Below, piece by piece: positions 1-10,379 of a stretch of DNA of 33,242 bases. The notes beneath the pieces were generated by a model. The model ran no database searches and was not told the DNA's origin. It saw only the letters and a list, made by a program, of their open reading frames with translations. The translations under genes were made by a program, and so were the position numbers. The stretch is taken from the NCBI RefSeq assembly GCF_947039425.1, contig NZ_CAMQYW010000006.1, positions 1 to 33,242 of the forward strand. The letters run 5' to 3'. The DNA is from an uncultured Cetobacterium sp. GTDB taxonomy: Bacteria; Fusobacteriota; Fusobacteriia; Fusobacteriales; Fusobacteriaceae. How positions within the stretch are numbered: the stretch's first letter is position 1; each line of letters starts with the position of its first letter.

Positions 1-67
1 TTAAAATTAACTCTCTATTATCATCAATTGCTTTTATTACCATATCTTTTACTTGCTGTCTATTCAT
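1..67 (-). CDS. Truncated 5' end of a gene, possibly M20-family peptidase/amidohydrolase (reads MNRQQVKDMVIKAIDDNRELIL...)
   Basis: ATG at 67-65 with upstream AGAGGAGA-like RBS and promoter; N-terminal sequence resembles that of M20/AbgB-like peptidases from memory; runs off the window edge. Confidence 0.4.
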   Translation of the reverse strand, partial: MNRQQVKDMVIKAIDDNRELIL

Positions 68-120
68 ATATACTCTCCTCTATTAAAAGACTTGTCTCTA
101 ATTAGACTTTAATTTAAGAT

Positions 121-149
121 ATGATAACATTTATTATAATTTTTGTCAA
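121..149 (-). promoter_or_regulatory. Sigma70-type promoter for the truncated gene at 1..67
   Basis: On the minus strand TTGACA (149-144), 17-nt spacer, TATCAT (126-121). Confidence 0.6.
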
Positions 150-230
150 TTTTTATTCCACTTATTTTGTCTATTATAAGAGAATTTAGTTTTCTTTTTA
201 ACATTAATGTATTTTTACAATACTAAAAAT

Positions 231-258
231 AAAAAAACTGAGATTTTTAATCTCAGCT
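231..258 (-). terminator. Intrinsic terminator of the regulator gene
   Basis: Minus strand CTGAGATT-AAA-AATCTCAG hairpin (8-bp stem) followed by T7. Confidence 0.8.
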
Positions 259-1544
259 TAAAATTTAAATTTTATTACTCTTCTTGGTCTTCCAACTTTA
301 GTAGAAACTTCAGTTTCTACTATAACTGCAAATCCATTTTCTATAATGGGTTTTATTACTCTATTTACACTACGCTCACTTATATTCAAACTCTCTGCAA
401 GTTCTTTACTCGTAAACTCTCTTTTTCCCATACCTTTTTGAATAGCTTGTATTTTATTTAAATATTTCGGACTTATTCCCATTTGCTTTGCTTCTTCAAT
501 TAAATCCTCATCTATTTTTATACTATAATCTATTCTATTTTTTTTATATAAAGGACCTCTTATTTTATTATCTGAAAATAAATAAGCCTCTCCTTTTCCA
601 CCAGCTAAACTGATCCCCAATGCTTTTCTAGCATTTCTTTCAGCCACTTGAATATTTTCTCCATAACCTATTCCTATTCCAAGTTCATTTCCAGGAATCA
701 TTGTTTCAGTTACTATTTTCATAAAACTTTCTTCTTCTTCTCTACTCTCAATTATTCTTTGAGTTGTAAAGAACATATATTCATTATTCCCAATCTCTTG
801 ATAGTTTCCATGAATTTTCTTAGAATATTCTAAAAACATTTGATTTAATTTCATTTTAAATAAACCTTGATCATAAAAAGTTTCACTATTTTTTGTTTTT
901 CTCTCTATTTTCAAAATTTTTATTCCAATTCTATTTCTCTCTGTACTTTTAATTTTTATATCTCTTAATAAAATATTCATTTGATCTAAAATTTCACTTT
1001 TAGATGCTTGAAGTCTATAAACTGGAACTTTTAACTTTTTAAAATACTCATATACATATCCATAAGCAGTTAAAATACAATCAACTTTTTGTTCTTTTAA
1101 ATTTTTAATATGCTCATCTAAGAATTCCTCTTCTTTTCTATGATCATAATGTTCTTGTAATTCATACCCTTTTATCTCTATTCCAAACTCTTTTAAAGTT
1201 TCATCTAAAGCTTCATGAGTAACTACATCTAATCCTAGTCTCACTTTTGATAGATCTCCGTAGTCATCTCTAATTTCCCATAGAGCTTTTAAAAGACATC
1301 CACTTCCTCTAGTTGCATATACCATAGGTAGCTCTTTTAAATGATTTACTTTTATTTCAGAATAAACCCCAATTCCTGAAGCAAATATTCCATCTACATT
1401 GTCTTTTAATTCTTTTACTATTTTTACAGCATCCCCTAGCTGTCTTATTTCATATGCCTGAAATTCAATATTTAAATACTCTTCAGGCAGAGTTTCCATA
1501 ATTTTTTTTACTGAATCATGGTATCCTATAACCGCGATTTTCAT
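258..1544 (-). CDS. Transcriptional regulator: PrpR_N-like sensor region, degenerate nucleotide-cyclase/GGDEF-like middle, C-terminal winged HTH
   Basis: ORF of 428 aa from the internal ATG (MKIAVIGYHDS...). The listed start at 1559 is a TTG lying in the GGAGAGAGAAGG RBS. C-terminus FTSKELAESLNISERSVNRVIKPIIENG is HTH-like. Confidence 0.65.
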   Translation of the reverse strand: MKIAVIGYHDSVKKIMETLPEEYLNIEFQAYEIRQLGDAVKIVKELKDNVDGIFASGIGVYSEIKVNHLKELPMVYATRGSGCLLKALWEIRDDYGDLSKVRLGLDVVTHEALDETLKEFGIEIKGYELQEHYDHRKEEEFLDEHIKNLKEQKVDCILTAYGYVYEYFKKLKVPVYRLQASKSEILDQMNILLRDIKIKSTERNRIGIKILKIERKTKNSETFYDQGLFKMKLNQMFLEYSKKIHGNYQEIGNNEYMFFTTQRIIESREEEESFMKIVTETMIPGNELGIGIGYGENIQVAERNARKALGISLAGGKGEAYLFSDNKIRGPLYKKNRIDYSIKIDEDLIEEAKQMGISPKYLNKIQAIQKGMGKREFTSKELAESLNISERSVNRVIKPIIENGFAVIVETEVSTKVGRPRRVIKFKF

Positions 1545-1568
1545 CCTTCTCTCTCCCAATGCTATTTT

Positions 1569-1988
1569 TTATTTCCCACAGCATTTTTTATATTTTTTTC
1601 CTGATCCACAAACACATGGATCATTTCTTCCAACTCTTTCTTCTTTTACAATTGTTCCTTGTAATGGTAACCAGTGATTATAATACCAGATTCCATTCTT
1701 TTTAACAAATCTACTTTTTTCATGGTGAACTACTACTTTTCCATCCTCTTCATATGTAGCTTTAAACTCTACTATTCCTTCATCATCTGTTTCTTGTCCA
1801 GCTTCAGTAGAAATAATTTCAAGTCCTAACCATTTAGACTCTTCTGCCCACTTTTTTGTTTCTTCAACATCTAAAGTATCTCTTGTATCTTCATCTTGAG
1901 ATTCAACTAAAAAGTCAATATCTCCACTTTCAAAAGCTCTATATCTTGCTCTCATCATTTCTTCTGCTGTTTTTATATTATTTATCAT
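1569..1988 (-). CDS. YchJ-like protein with C-terminal SEC-C zinc motif
   Basis: C-terminus [21 protein letters not shown] is a canonical SEC-C motif; preceding domain is NTF2/YchJ-like. Confidence 0.85.
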   Translation of the reverse strand: MINNIKTAEEMMRARYRAFESGDIDFLVESQDEDTRDTLDVEETKKWAEESKWLGLEIISTEAGQETDDEGIVEFKATYEEDGKVVVHHEKSRFVKKNGIWYYNHWLPLQGTIVKEERVGRNDPCVCGSGKKYKKCCGK

Positions 1989-2373
1989 CTGTTTTTTCTT
2001 GCTCCCTAATTTTTTTTAACTCTTTCAATTCTTTTTCAATTGAATTAGTTTTTTTATACATCTCATTTATTCTAAATTCTAAAGAATTCAATATCCAAAA
2101 TTGAAAATGACTAGCTCTTTGAGATTCATAGAACATCCAGATTAACTTTAATACACCAAATAATATTGCTACTTGAACTGCCATTGATGGAGTTATTCTC
2201 TTAAAAACTCCTCCTAATACAAGTAATACAATTATTATCACTATTAATAATGTATTTATAATTTTATTTTGTCTATTATTGATACCACCTATTTGTCCTA
2301 CTATATTTCTAATTCTTTCTTTCTCTTGTTGAAATTCATGAAGTTCTTCCCTTAATCGATCTTCTCCCTTCAT
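1978..2373 (-). CDS. Small membrane protein of unknown function
   Basis: 131 aa ORF with two hydrophobic segments flanked by charged helices; overlaps the next gene by 11 nt. Confidence 0.65.
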   Translation of the reverse strand: MKGEDRLREELHEFQQEKERIRNIVGQIGGINNRQNKIINTLLIVIIIVLLVLGGVFKRITPSMAVQVAILFGVLKLIWMFYESQRASHFQFWILNSLEFRINEMYKKTNSIEKELKELKKIREQEKTDDK

Positions 2374-2399
2374 ATATTACCCCCTTTTTTTTATGTATA

Positions 2400-3224
2400 T
2401 TAAACTCCCCAATCTCTTGGGTATCTAAATTCTCTCCCAATAGTTCTTGTTGATATTTTTGCTATTAAAGGTAATTTTCTCTTATATTGAGAAGTTTTTA
2501 TTTTCCAAGTTATTTTATTTAAAATTTCTTCTGAATATCCTTCTAATAAAATATCTTCTACTTTACATCTTTCATCTATTAGTCTATAAAGTATTTCATC
2601 TGCTAATTTATAAGAAAATCCAAGTTCACTTTCATCAGTTTGTCCTTCCCATAAATCAGCACTAGGTTTCTTATCTATTAATTCATTAGGAACTCCCATA
2701 TGTCTAGATAACTCCCATATTTGAGTTTTATAAAGATCTCCTATTGGATTTATTGCTGATGCACCATCACCAAATTGAGTACTATAGCCAAGTAACATCT
2801 CAGTCTTATTTGAAGTTCCTAAAACTAAAGCTTTCTCTTTAGCTGAATAATCAAATAAAATACACATTCTTTCTCTAGCCATTCTATTACCTTTTCTTAA
2901 ACCATCCATATCTGGATTCATATTAAAATAAGGTTCAACCATTGGAGTTATTTCTACTAATTCAGATCTTATTCCTAAAGCCTCTACAACTAATTTAGCA
3001 TGATCTACACTTTCTTTACTAGAACATTTATATGGCATTAATATCCCAAGTACGTTTTCTGGTCCGAAAGCTTTAGCTGCTAAGTATGCAACTATTGCAG
3101 AATCAATTCCTCCAGATAATCCTAAAACTACTTTATTAAATCCTACTTTATTGGCTTCATCTTTTAAAAAATTAACTAATACTGTTTCTACTAATTCTAA
3201 ATCTAGATTTAATTTATTGCTCAT
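2400..3224 (-). CDS. nadE: NAD+ synthase (ammonia-dependent type)
   Basis: [19 protein letters not shown]-loop; ...[45 protein letters not shown]. Confidence 0.95.
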   Translation of the reverse strand: MSNKLNLDLELVETVLVNFLKDEANKVGFNKVVLGLSGGIDSAIVAYLAAKAFGPENVLGILMPYKCSSKESVDHAKLVVEALGIRSELVEITPMVEPYFNMNPDMDGLRKGNRMARERMCILFDYSAKEKALVLGTSNKTEMLLGYSTQFGDGASAINPIGDLYKTQIWELSRHMGVPNELIDKKPSADLWEGQTDESELGFSYKLADEILYRLIDERCKVEDILLEGYSEEILNKITWKIKTSQYKRKLPLIAKISTRTIGREFRYPRDWGV

Positions 3225-3235
3225 ATAATATTCTC

Positions 3236-4132
3236 CTATTTGTATAGATCTTTTATTTTTTCTGCAATATCTCTATCCAGTCCAAATTTACCTAATTTAC
3301 AAGCTCTATAATCTCTTAATATAGTATATGTAGCTTGTTGTACATTTAGGTTCCCACCTTTTTGTAGCATATTCATTCTTAGAGCTATCGATTCTAAAAG
3401 TCCACCTGTTACTTGATCAAAATCTTCATCTAATAATTTATATTTTTTTTGTAATACATTCTTCATTCCCATTGCTAACATTTTATCAATTAAAACACAT
3501 GCAACTTCCTCTATTGGAAGTATTTCATCTCTTATTGCTCCTGAAATTGCTAAGTTGTATCCAACCTCTTCGCTTTCAAATTTAGGCCATAAAATACCTG
3601 GAGTATCTAATAATTCTAATCCCTCTTTTATTCTGATCCATTGTTTTCCTCTTGTAAATCCTGGTTTATTTCCAACACCAGCACTATTTTTACCAACTAT
3701 TCTATTTATAAGTCTAGATTTTCCAACATTTGGAATACCTGCAACCATTAGTCTAGTATTTACTTTTCTTAAACCCTTTTTTAACATCTTCTCTTTTTTT
3801 TCTTTTGAAACTTTATCAATAATAGAGTATAATCCCTTCATATTCATTCCAGTTTCTGCTGATAATTCTAATACTTCATCAGCAAAGTTATTTTCTTTAA
3901 AGAATTTTTTCCAAAAATTTATCTCTTCTTTTGTTACTAAATCTGCTTTATTAATAACAATAACTCTTTTTTTATTTCTAGCAAATCCTACTATATCAGG
4001 ATTCTTACTTGATAATGGTATTCTCGCATCCACTATTTCAAGAACTATATCTATTAAAGGCATATTTTCTTTTATTAAATCTTTTGTTTTTTTCATATGT
4101 CCTGGATACCAGTTTATCTTTGTCATTGCCAT
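3236..4132 (-). CDS. rbgA: Ribosome biogenesis GTPase YlqF/RbgA (circularly permuted GTPase)
   Basis: [32 protein letters not shown]...NKADL...[14 protein letters not shown]...DTPGILWP. Confidence 0.95.
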   Translation of the reverse strand: MAMTKINWYPGHMKKTKDLIKENMPLIDIVLEIVDARIPLSSKNPDIVGFARNKKRVIVINKADLVTKEEINFWKKFFKENNFADEVLELSAETGMNMKGLYSIIDKVSKEKKEKMLKKGLRKVNTRLMVAGIPNVGKSRLINRIVGKNSAGVGNKPGFTRGKQWIRIKEGLELLDTPGILWPKFESEEVGYNLAISGAIRDEILPIEEVACVLIDKMLAMGMKNVLQKKYKLLDEDFDQVTGGLLESIALRMNMLQKGGNLNVQQATYTILRDYRACKLGKFGLDRDIAEKIKDLYK

Positions 4133-4144
4133 GTTACTTCACCT

Positions 4145-4810
4145 CTATTTTTCATTACCCTTTATTAGAAGAACTATCTCTCCCTTTATTGGATTTTTCG
4201 ATAATTTTTCTGCTAAGTCTGTTGTTGTTCCTCTTAAGATCTCTTCATATATTTTTGTTATCTCTCTAACAATAACAACCTCTCTCACACCTATAAATGT
4301 CTCTATATCTCTAAGAGTTTTTTCTATTCTAAAAGGAGATTCAAATATTATAATTGTTCTCTCTTCTGTTGCTAAAGATTTTAAAAGAGTTTGTCTACCT
4401 TTTTTCTTTGGTAAAAATCCTTCAAAACAAAATCTTCTTGTCGAAATTCCTGCAACAGATGCTGCTGCTGTCATAGCACTAGGCCCTGGAATAGCAACTA
4501 CTTTAATCCCTCTTTTTAAAGCTTCATCTACAACTTCAAATCCTGGATCTGATATACAAGGTGTTCCTGCATCAGTTACTAAAGCAATTTTATTTCCATT
4601 TTCTAGCATATTAGCTATATTAGCCACTTGATGCATTTTTGTATTTTCATCATACCTATTTACTATTTTATTTAAACCTAAATGATTTAAAAGTTTTTTA
4701 GTTACTCTTGTATCCTCTGCAAATACAAAATCAACCTCTTCTAAAGTTTTTATAGCTCTAAGAGTTATATCATCTAAATTTCCTATTGGCGTTGCTACTA
4801 TATAAAGCAT
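4145..4810 (-). CDS. rsmI: 16S rRNA (cytidine1402-2'-O)-methyltransferase RsmI
   Basis: MLYIVATPIGNLDDITLRAIKTLEEVDFVFAEDTR...VTDAGTPCISDPGFEVV...IPGPSA. Confidence 0.95.
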   Translation of the reverse strand: MLYIVATPIGNLDDITLRAIKTLEEVDFVFAEDTRVTKKLLNHLGLNKIVNRYDENTKMHQVANIANMLENGNKIALVTDAGTPCISDPGFEVVDEALKRGIKVVAIPGPSAMTAAASVAGISTRRFCFEGFLPKKKGRQTLLKSLATEERTIIIFESPFRIEKTLRDIETFIGVREVVIVREITKIYEEILRGTTTDLAEKLSKNPIKGEIVLLIKGNEK

Positions 4811-6103
4811 TTATTTTCCTTCTTTCTTATTACTATTTTTATTAAGCATTTTTGTCATCTCTAAAATAGCTCTATCCAATTGAACATCCTCTTTAGAAAT
4901 CATTTTTTTAGCTTCTTTTTCACCTTTAATCTCTTTTATAATTTCATTTCTATTCTCTTTTGTTTCCTTCTCGTTAATATTAGTTACAAAACCATTAAAG
5001 AATAAGAAATCATCTTTTTCCTCTACAACAATATCTGGCTTTATTCCCACACCATTTATTGATATTTCATTTGGTGTATAATATTTTGCTATAGTTAATT
5101 TTATTCCATCTCCATCTGGTAAAGGTAATAATGTTTGTACACTTCCTTTTCCAAAACTTTTCTCACCTATTAAAATCCCTCTTTTATAGTCTTTAATTGC
5201 TCCTGCAACTATTTCTGATGCTGATGCACTTCCTTCATTTATAAGTATTATTAGTGGGAAATCACCATAATATTTACCCTCTCTATTAGCCACATCCTCT
5301 TCTCCTGTTTTTCCTCTTGTACTTACAATTTTTCCTTTTGGAATAAACATTGAAGCTATTTTAACAGCTTGTCCTAAAGCTCCACCTGGATTACTTCTTA
5401 AATCAAAAATAATTCCTTGAGCTCCATCTTTTCTTAACGTTTCTAAGTTCTTACTAACATCTTTATATACATTTTCACCAAATTGAGTTAATCTTAAATA
5501 ACCAATTTTATTATTAAGCATTCTACTTTTTACATATTTCAATTGGATAATTGATCTTTTTAACTCAACATCTCTTGTTTCCTTTGCAGAATCTCTATAT
5601 ACCTTTAATTTAACTAATGTCCCTGGTTCTCCTTTTAAAAGTTTAACACACTCTTCACTTGTTAATTGATAAGTACTCTTTCCTGCAATTTCAACTATCT
5701 TATCCTTTGCTTTTATACCTGCTAAATATGCAGGAGTATCTTCTATTGGAGAAACAACAATTAATGGTTCATCTGCCTTTTTTTGAATAACCATTCCAAC
5801 ACCAGCATATTTACCTTCAATATCTTCTCTAAAACTTTCTAATTCTTCTTTTGAAAAATAATTAGAATGAGGATCATCTAATGATTCCATCATTCCTTTT
5901 AAAGCTCCTTGCATTAGTGTTTTGTTTGTAGGATCTTTTTCACCTACATGATTCTCTTTTAAAATGTTCATTATGTCAGACATCTCTTTTAACTCTCTAA
6001 TGTTTGATATGAAGCCATTATCTACAGCATATGCTGATGTTGTTGTCATAAGCATACTAGATAAAAGCAGTGCTACCCCCGTATTTTTTAGCAATTTTAT
6101 CAT
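4811..6103 (-). CDS. S41 family C-terminal processing peptidase (PDZ)
   Basis: Signal peptide, PDZ region, DLRSNPGGALGQAV, NEGSASASEIVAGAIKDYKRGILIGEKSFGKGSVQTL. Confidence 0.93.
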   Translation of the reverse strand: MIKLLKNTGVALLLSSMLMTTTSAYAVDNGFISNIRELKEMSDIMNILKENHVGEKDPTNKTLMQGALKGMMESLDDPHSNYFSKEELESFREDIEGKYAGVGMVIQKKADEPLIVVSPIEDTPAYLAGIKAKDKIVEIAGKSTYQLTSEECVKLLKGEPGTLVKLKVYRDSAKETRDVELKRSIIQLKYVKSRMLNNKIGYLRLTQFGENVYKDVSKNLETLRKDGAQGIIFDLRSNPGGALGQAVKIASMFIPKGKIVSTRGKTGEEDVANREGKYYGDFPLIILINEGSASASEIVAGAIKDYKRGILIGEKSFGKGSVQTLLPLPDGDGIKLTIAKYYTPNEISINGVGIKPDIVVEEKDDFLFFNGFVTNINEKETKENRNEIIKEIKGEKEAKKMISKEDVQLDRAILEMTKMLNKNSNKKEGK

Positions 6104-6906
6104 ATGGCTCCTCCTAAGTTTTTTCCTAACTTTACCACATTTTCTATATTAATTTGACTGTCTTCTTCTCCAAGTTCAAATAAAGATATATATTCAACAT
6201 TTCCCTTAGTTCCAGTAATAGGTGAGTAATCTAGAGCTTTTAATCTAAGCCCTGATTTTTTTGCCTCCTCTACAACTAACTCTATTGCCATTAAATGTTT
6301 TTTGCTATCTTTTACTATTCCACCCTTTTCAATATTCTCTTTCCCTACTTCAAATTGTGGCTTAATTAAAGCCATTAATTTTGTATCTTCATTAAAAAAT
6401 TTAACAAGATGCTCTATTACCTTTGTTATTGATATAAAAGATACATCCATAACTATATAATCAACAGTTTTATTATCAATATCCTTTAACTCTAAATCTT
6501 TTATATGTGTATTTTCAAGAGATTTTACATTTCCATTATTTCTTAATTTCCAATCAAGTTGATTAGTTCCAACATCAACTGCATATACAAAATTTGCACC
6601 ATTTTGTAATGAACAATCTGTAAATCCACCTGTAGATGATCCTACATCTAGTACAGTTTTCCCTTGAAAATCTAGGTTAAAAACTCCAACAGCTTTTTCT
6701 AATTTTAGTCCACCACGGCTTACATATTTGCATGCATCACCTTTTACTCTTATATTTGGTTCTTCATCAATTTTTATAGAAGTTCCTGGTTTGTCTATTT
6801 TTTTATCATTTACAATTACAAGTCCCGCCATAATTGCTCTTTTTGCCTTTTCTCTTGTTTCATAAAATCCCTTTTCCACAAGTAAAACATCTATTCTTTC
6901 TTTCAT
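6100..6906 (-). CDS. tlyA: TlyA family rRNA (cytidine-2'-O)-methyltransferase / S4-domain protein
   Basis: ERIDVLLVEKGFYETREKAKRAIMAGLVIVN S4 domain; DVGSSTGGFTDCSLQNGA; ALIKPQFEVGKE. Confidence 0.9.
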   Translation of the reverse strand: MKERIDVLLVEKGFYETREKAKRAIMAGLVIVNDKKIDKPGTSIKIDEEPNIRVKGDACKYVSRGGLKLEKAVGVFNLDFQGKTVLDVGSSTGGFTDCSLQNGANFVYAVDVGTNQLDWKLRNNGNVKSLENTHIKDLELKDIDNKTVDYIVMDVSFISITKVIEHLVKFFNEDTKLMALIKPQFEVGKENIEKGGIVKDSKKHLMAIELVVEEAKKSGLRLKALDYSPITGTKGNVEYISLFELGEEDSQINIENVVKLGKNLGGAI

Positions 6907-7739
6907 TAATTTCCTTCCTTTTTCTCAAAAACTTTATTATCTTCTAAGTAGTTTAAAAGAGGAATCCCTAATATTAAGTTTTCAAACCCTTCTTTATCAA
7001 CAGCTTTTATTAGTTTTTCTGTTTCTCTAACTCTCTTTGTAAAGAAATCATCTCCTATAGGTATTTTTTTCTTACTTTTATAGTATCCTAATAACTGTTT
7101 TGTATTTTTTAATCTAAGCTCATGTTTTGCTCTTTTTAATCTATCTTTAATTACACCAGTAGTACAATTAAATTTTTTAGCAACATCATCTATATTCATA
7201 CCTTCACTCATTAATCTTAATATTTTATCTGCTCCAATTGGATTAATTCTATGATACTTTGCAGAATACATATCTGCTCTATGAACTATATGAGCTTCTT
7301 TAGAGTTAGGTTGTATTTTTCCCCATTTTCCATGGTGTGATATTACAATATGTGTAATGTTTTTCTTTATTTTTTCATCTATTTTTAAATCTAATGCCTC
7401 TTCAATATCACCTAAAACTTTTTCTGCTTCTTTTATTATATACTCTGGTTTTTTTATCATCATCTGTGAATGAGATAATTTTTCGTCAGCTTTTCTTATA
7501 CTTCCTTTACTTAAATCATGAATTATAACTCCAACAATAATTGAGAAAAACTCAATTCTTTCTCTCGCTTCTTTAAAATCTCTAAAATCTCTTCTTATCT
7601 CTTCATAAGATATTTTTAAAACATCGTAGGTATGGGTAGTTACTTTAACTCCTTGATCATCATAATGGTCTAAATCTTTTACCATTTCATGTTCTAAAAG
7701 CAATCGAACAAATTTCAATACATTACTATTTTTTGCCAT
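6906..7739 (-). CDS. HD-domain protein with a C-terminal HTH-like segment
   Basis: FFSIIVGVIIHDLSKGS, ITHIVISHHGKWG, HIVHRADMYSAK (HD metal ligands); MNIDDVAKKFNCTTGVIKDRLKRAK HTH-like. Confidence 0.7.
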   Translation of the reverse strand: MAKNSNVLKFVRLLLEHEMVKDLDHYDDQGVKVTTHTYDVLKISYEEIRRDFRDFKEARERIEFFSIIVGVIIHDLSKGSIRKADEKLSHSQMMIKKPEYIIKEAEKVLGDIEEALDLKIDEKIKKNITHIVISHHGKWGKIQPNSKEAHIVHRADMYSAKYHRINPIGADKILRLMSEGMNIDDVAKKFNCTTGVIKDRLKRAKHELRLKNTKQLLGYYKSKKKIPIGDDFFTKRVRETEKLIKAVDKEGFENLILGIPLLNYLEDNKVFEKKEGN

Positions 7740-9552
7740 TAATTTTTTCCTCTATTCTCTCTATTAGTTTTTGTCCTCTTAAACCGAAATCTTCCAATAG
7801 AATATTTCTCGAGCCATGGGGAATAGATATATTATCTAATCCTATTATATTTATTTTAATGTTTATTTTTTTCTCATTTATAAATTCCAATATTTCTGTT
7901 CCAAATCCACCTTTTTCATAAGCATCTTCAAAAGTAAATATATTTTCATATTTTGAAAATTCACTTAATATATACTTTTCATCTAAAGGTCTTATAGATG
8001 TACAACTTACAATTGTTCCATCTAAATTTTTATCTTTCAACTGATCTTTAATTTCTAATAATTCTTTTAACATAGCACCTGTTGCAAGATATAAATTATT
8101 ATTTCCAGAAATAATCTCATTCCATTTACCTAATTTAAATTTAATTTTATTTTCCATTTCATAAGCTGTTCCTCTTGGAAATCTAACCACTAAAGGTCCC
8201 TCATTAAACTCTCCAGATAACTTAATAATATCTTCTAACTCTGTTCCTGTTGTTGGCGCTAATACTGTATAGTTTGGCATCCCTAAAAATATTCTCAAAT
8301 CATGAATTCCTTGGTGAGTTTTTCCATCCTCTCCAACAATTCCTGCTCTATCTACTATAAATCTCACTGGTAAATTTTGTAGAGCAACATCATGAATCAT
8401 TTGATCCAATGCTCTTTGAAAAAATGTAGAATATATTGCTATATATGGTTTTTTTCCAGATATTGCAAGTCCTCCTGCAAAAGTTACTGCATGTCCCTCT
8501 GCTATTCCTACATCTATACATCTATTTGGAAACTCTTTTTTAAACTTTCCAAGTCCTGTTCCTTTTATCATTGCTGCTGAAATTGCAAAGATATCCTCAT
8601 CTTTTTCAGCAATCCTTACTAATTCTATACCAAAAATATTTGAATAAGTCCTATCTCCTGACTTAACTTCACCTGTTTTAGGATTAAATGGTGATATCCC
8701 ATGAAATTTTTCTTTATTTTCCTCTGCTAATTGATAACCTTTTCCTTTTTCAGTTTTCACATGAATAAATACAGGCCCTTCCATCTCTTTTGCAGCTTCT
8801 AATGTTTTTACTAAATCTTCTAAATTATGTCCATCTATTACACCTAAAAATTGATAACCTAAAACCTCAGATATACTTGAAGGTAAAAAAAACTGTTTTA
8901 CAGATGTTTCTATTCTTTCTAAAAAGTTTTTCACTTGATTTCCAACTTTTCCCTTACTTACAATTCCTCTTATATCATTTCTAATGCTCATATATGTATT
9001 ACTAACCATTAGTCTTCCAAAAAAACTAGATAATGAACCTACATTTTTTCCAATAGACATTTCATTATCATTTAATATTACTATTATATTTTTTATATTT
9101 TCACCAATATTATTCAGCGCTTCCAATGAATTACCATTTGCTATTGATGCATCTCCCACAACTACAATTACTTTGTCCTTTGGGTTTGCTACTGCTATTC
9201 CTGCTCCAGCAGATAATGCACTTCCTGCATGTCCTGCAATAAAGAAATCATACTTGCTCTCTTTTGGATCTAAAAATGGTCCTATTCCACCTTTTGTTCT
9301 CAGTGTTTTAAAATTATTATCTCTTCCTGTTAGTAACTTGTGAACATATGATTGATGACCTACATCGAATAATAATTTATCTTTTGGTAGATTAAACACC
9401 TCATGGATTGCTTGTGTTAGCTCTACAATTCCAAGGTTTGGAGCTAAATGTCCCCCATTTTTACTTGTTGTTTCCACTAAAGTTTCTCTTATTTTTTCAC
9501 TTTCTTTTTGTAACTTTTCAATGTACTCTTTGTCTAACTTCATACTATCCAC
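7726..9552 (-). CDS. dxs: 1-deoxy-D-xylulose-5-phosphate synthase
   Basis: FDVGHQSYVHKLLTGR, GHAGSALSAGAGIAVA, VGDASIANGNSLEALNN; transketolase-type C-terminal domains. Confidence 0.93.
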   Translation of the reverse strand: MDSMKLDKEYIEKLQKESEKIRETLVETTSKNGGHLAPNLGIVELTQAIHEVFNLPKDKLLFDVGHQSYVHKLLTGRDNNFKTLRTKGGIGPFLDPKESKYDFFIAGHAGSALSAGAGIAVANPKDKVIVVVGDASIANGNSLEALNNIGENIKNIIVILNDNEMSIGKNVGSLSSFFGRLMVSNTYMSIRNDIRGIVSKGKVGNQVKNFLERIETSVKQFFLPSSISEVLGYQFLGVIDGHNLEDLVKTLEAAKEMEGPVFIHVKTEKGKGYQLAEENKEKFHGISPFNPKTGEVKSGDRTYSNIFGIELVRIAEKDEDIFAISAAMIKGTGLGKFKKEFPNRCIDVGIAEGHAVTFAGGLAISGKKPYIAIYSTFFQRALDQMIHDVALQNLPVRFIVDRAGIVGEDGKTHQGIHDLRIFLGMPNYTVLAPTTGTELEDIIKLSGEFNEGPLVVRFPRGTAYEMENKIKFKLGKWNEIISGNNNLYLATGAMLKELLEIKDQLKDKNLDGTIVSCTSIRPLDEKYILSEFSKYENIFTFEDAYEKGGFGTEILEFINEKKINIKINIIGLDNISIPHGSRNILLEDFGLRGQKLIERIEEKINGKK

Positions 9553-9554
9553 CT

Positions 9555-10016
9555 TTAAGCTTGAATATAGCCTTTAAATAAAAAGGCCACTACTATCCCC
9601 AATACAGCCCCCACCAAAACTTCTGTAGGAGTATGCCCCAATAATTCTTTTAGTTTTCCATCATAAATTTTTTCACCAATTTTGTTTCCAAATCTATCCA
9701 ATAATGTATTTAATAATCCTGCATGTTTTCCAGCAGCCCTTCTTATTCCAGCAGCATCATACATTACAACACCGGTAAAAATAAAAGATATAGCAAAAGC
9801 TACACTTTGTGTTCCATATGCTATTCCTATTGATGTTGTTAATGCTGACATTGTTGAAGAGTGGGAGCTTGGCATTCCACCAGTTTCAAATATTCTTCTT
9901 ATATTTAATTTCTTATCTATAAAGATTGTTGTTACCACTTTATAGAACTGTGCAATAAACCAAGCTATAAATACTACATCTAGAATTCTATTGTCTAAAA
10001 TTATGCCCTTTTCCAT
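9555..10016 (-). CDS. Divergent PAP2 family protein (YuiD-like)
   Basis: TGGMPSSHSSTMSALTTSIG, YDAAGIRRAAGKHA, LGHTPTEVLVGAVLG. Confidence 0.9.
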   Translation of the reverse strand: MEKGIILDNRILDVVFIAWFIAQFYKVVTTIFIDKKLNIRRIFETGGMPSSHSSTMSALTTSIGIAYGTQSVAFAISFIFTGVVMYDAAGIRRAAGKHAGLLNTLLDRFGNKIGEKIYDGKLKELLGHTPTEVLVGAVLGIVVAFLFKGYIQA

Positions 10017-10041
10017 ATTTCCCCACTCTCTCTAAATTTTA

Positions 10042-10350
10042 TTACTTTACAGCTTTTAACTCTAAAGAAATTGTTGGTTTATCTTCATTTTCTTTAAAAA
10101 GTATTATTGTTCTTCCGATTATTCCAACTACTTCTGCATTTATTGCATCAGCTATTTGATATGCAACCTCTTTTTTATCTACTTCTGAGTTTTGAAGAAT
10201 TTTCACTTTAATTAACTCTCTTGGAGTTATTGCATCTAAAATTCCATCTGCAACTTTATCAGTATATCCATCTTTTCCTATTCTACATATTGCATCTAAT
10301 TTATGCGCCTTTTTTCTTAAAAATTCTCTTCTTTTACTTGTTAAATTCAT
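10042..10350 (-). CDS. yhbY: YhbY family RNA-binding protein
   Basis: LTSKRREFLRKKAHKLDAICRIGKDGYTDKVADGILDAITPRELIKVKIL; CRM/YhbY domain. Confidence 0.92.
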   Translation of the reverse strand: MNLTSKRREFLRKKAHKLDAICRIGKDGYTDKVADGILDAITPRELIKVKILQNSEVDKKEVAYQIADAINAEVVGIIGRTIILFKENEDKPTISLELKAVK

Positions 10351-10379
10351 TGTTTCTCCTTTATTATATTAAAATATTT

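Noticed and set aside
3555-4631. 358-aa plus-strand ORF antisense to rbgA and rsmI
   Set aside because: Shadow ORF of two well-recognised minus-strand genes; low-complexity hydrophobic product from AT-rich codon complement, with no recognisable domain.
8984-9343. 119-aa plus-strand ORF antisense to dxs, and the other 60-118 aa plus-strand ORFs opposite coding genes
   Set aside because: All overlap convincing minus-strand coding regions and lack recognisable domains; judged spurious.
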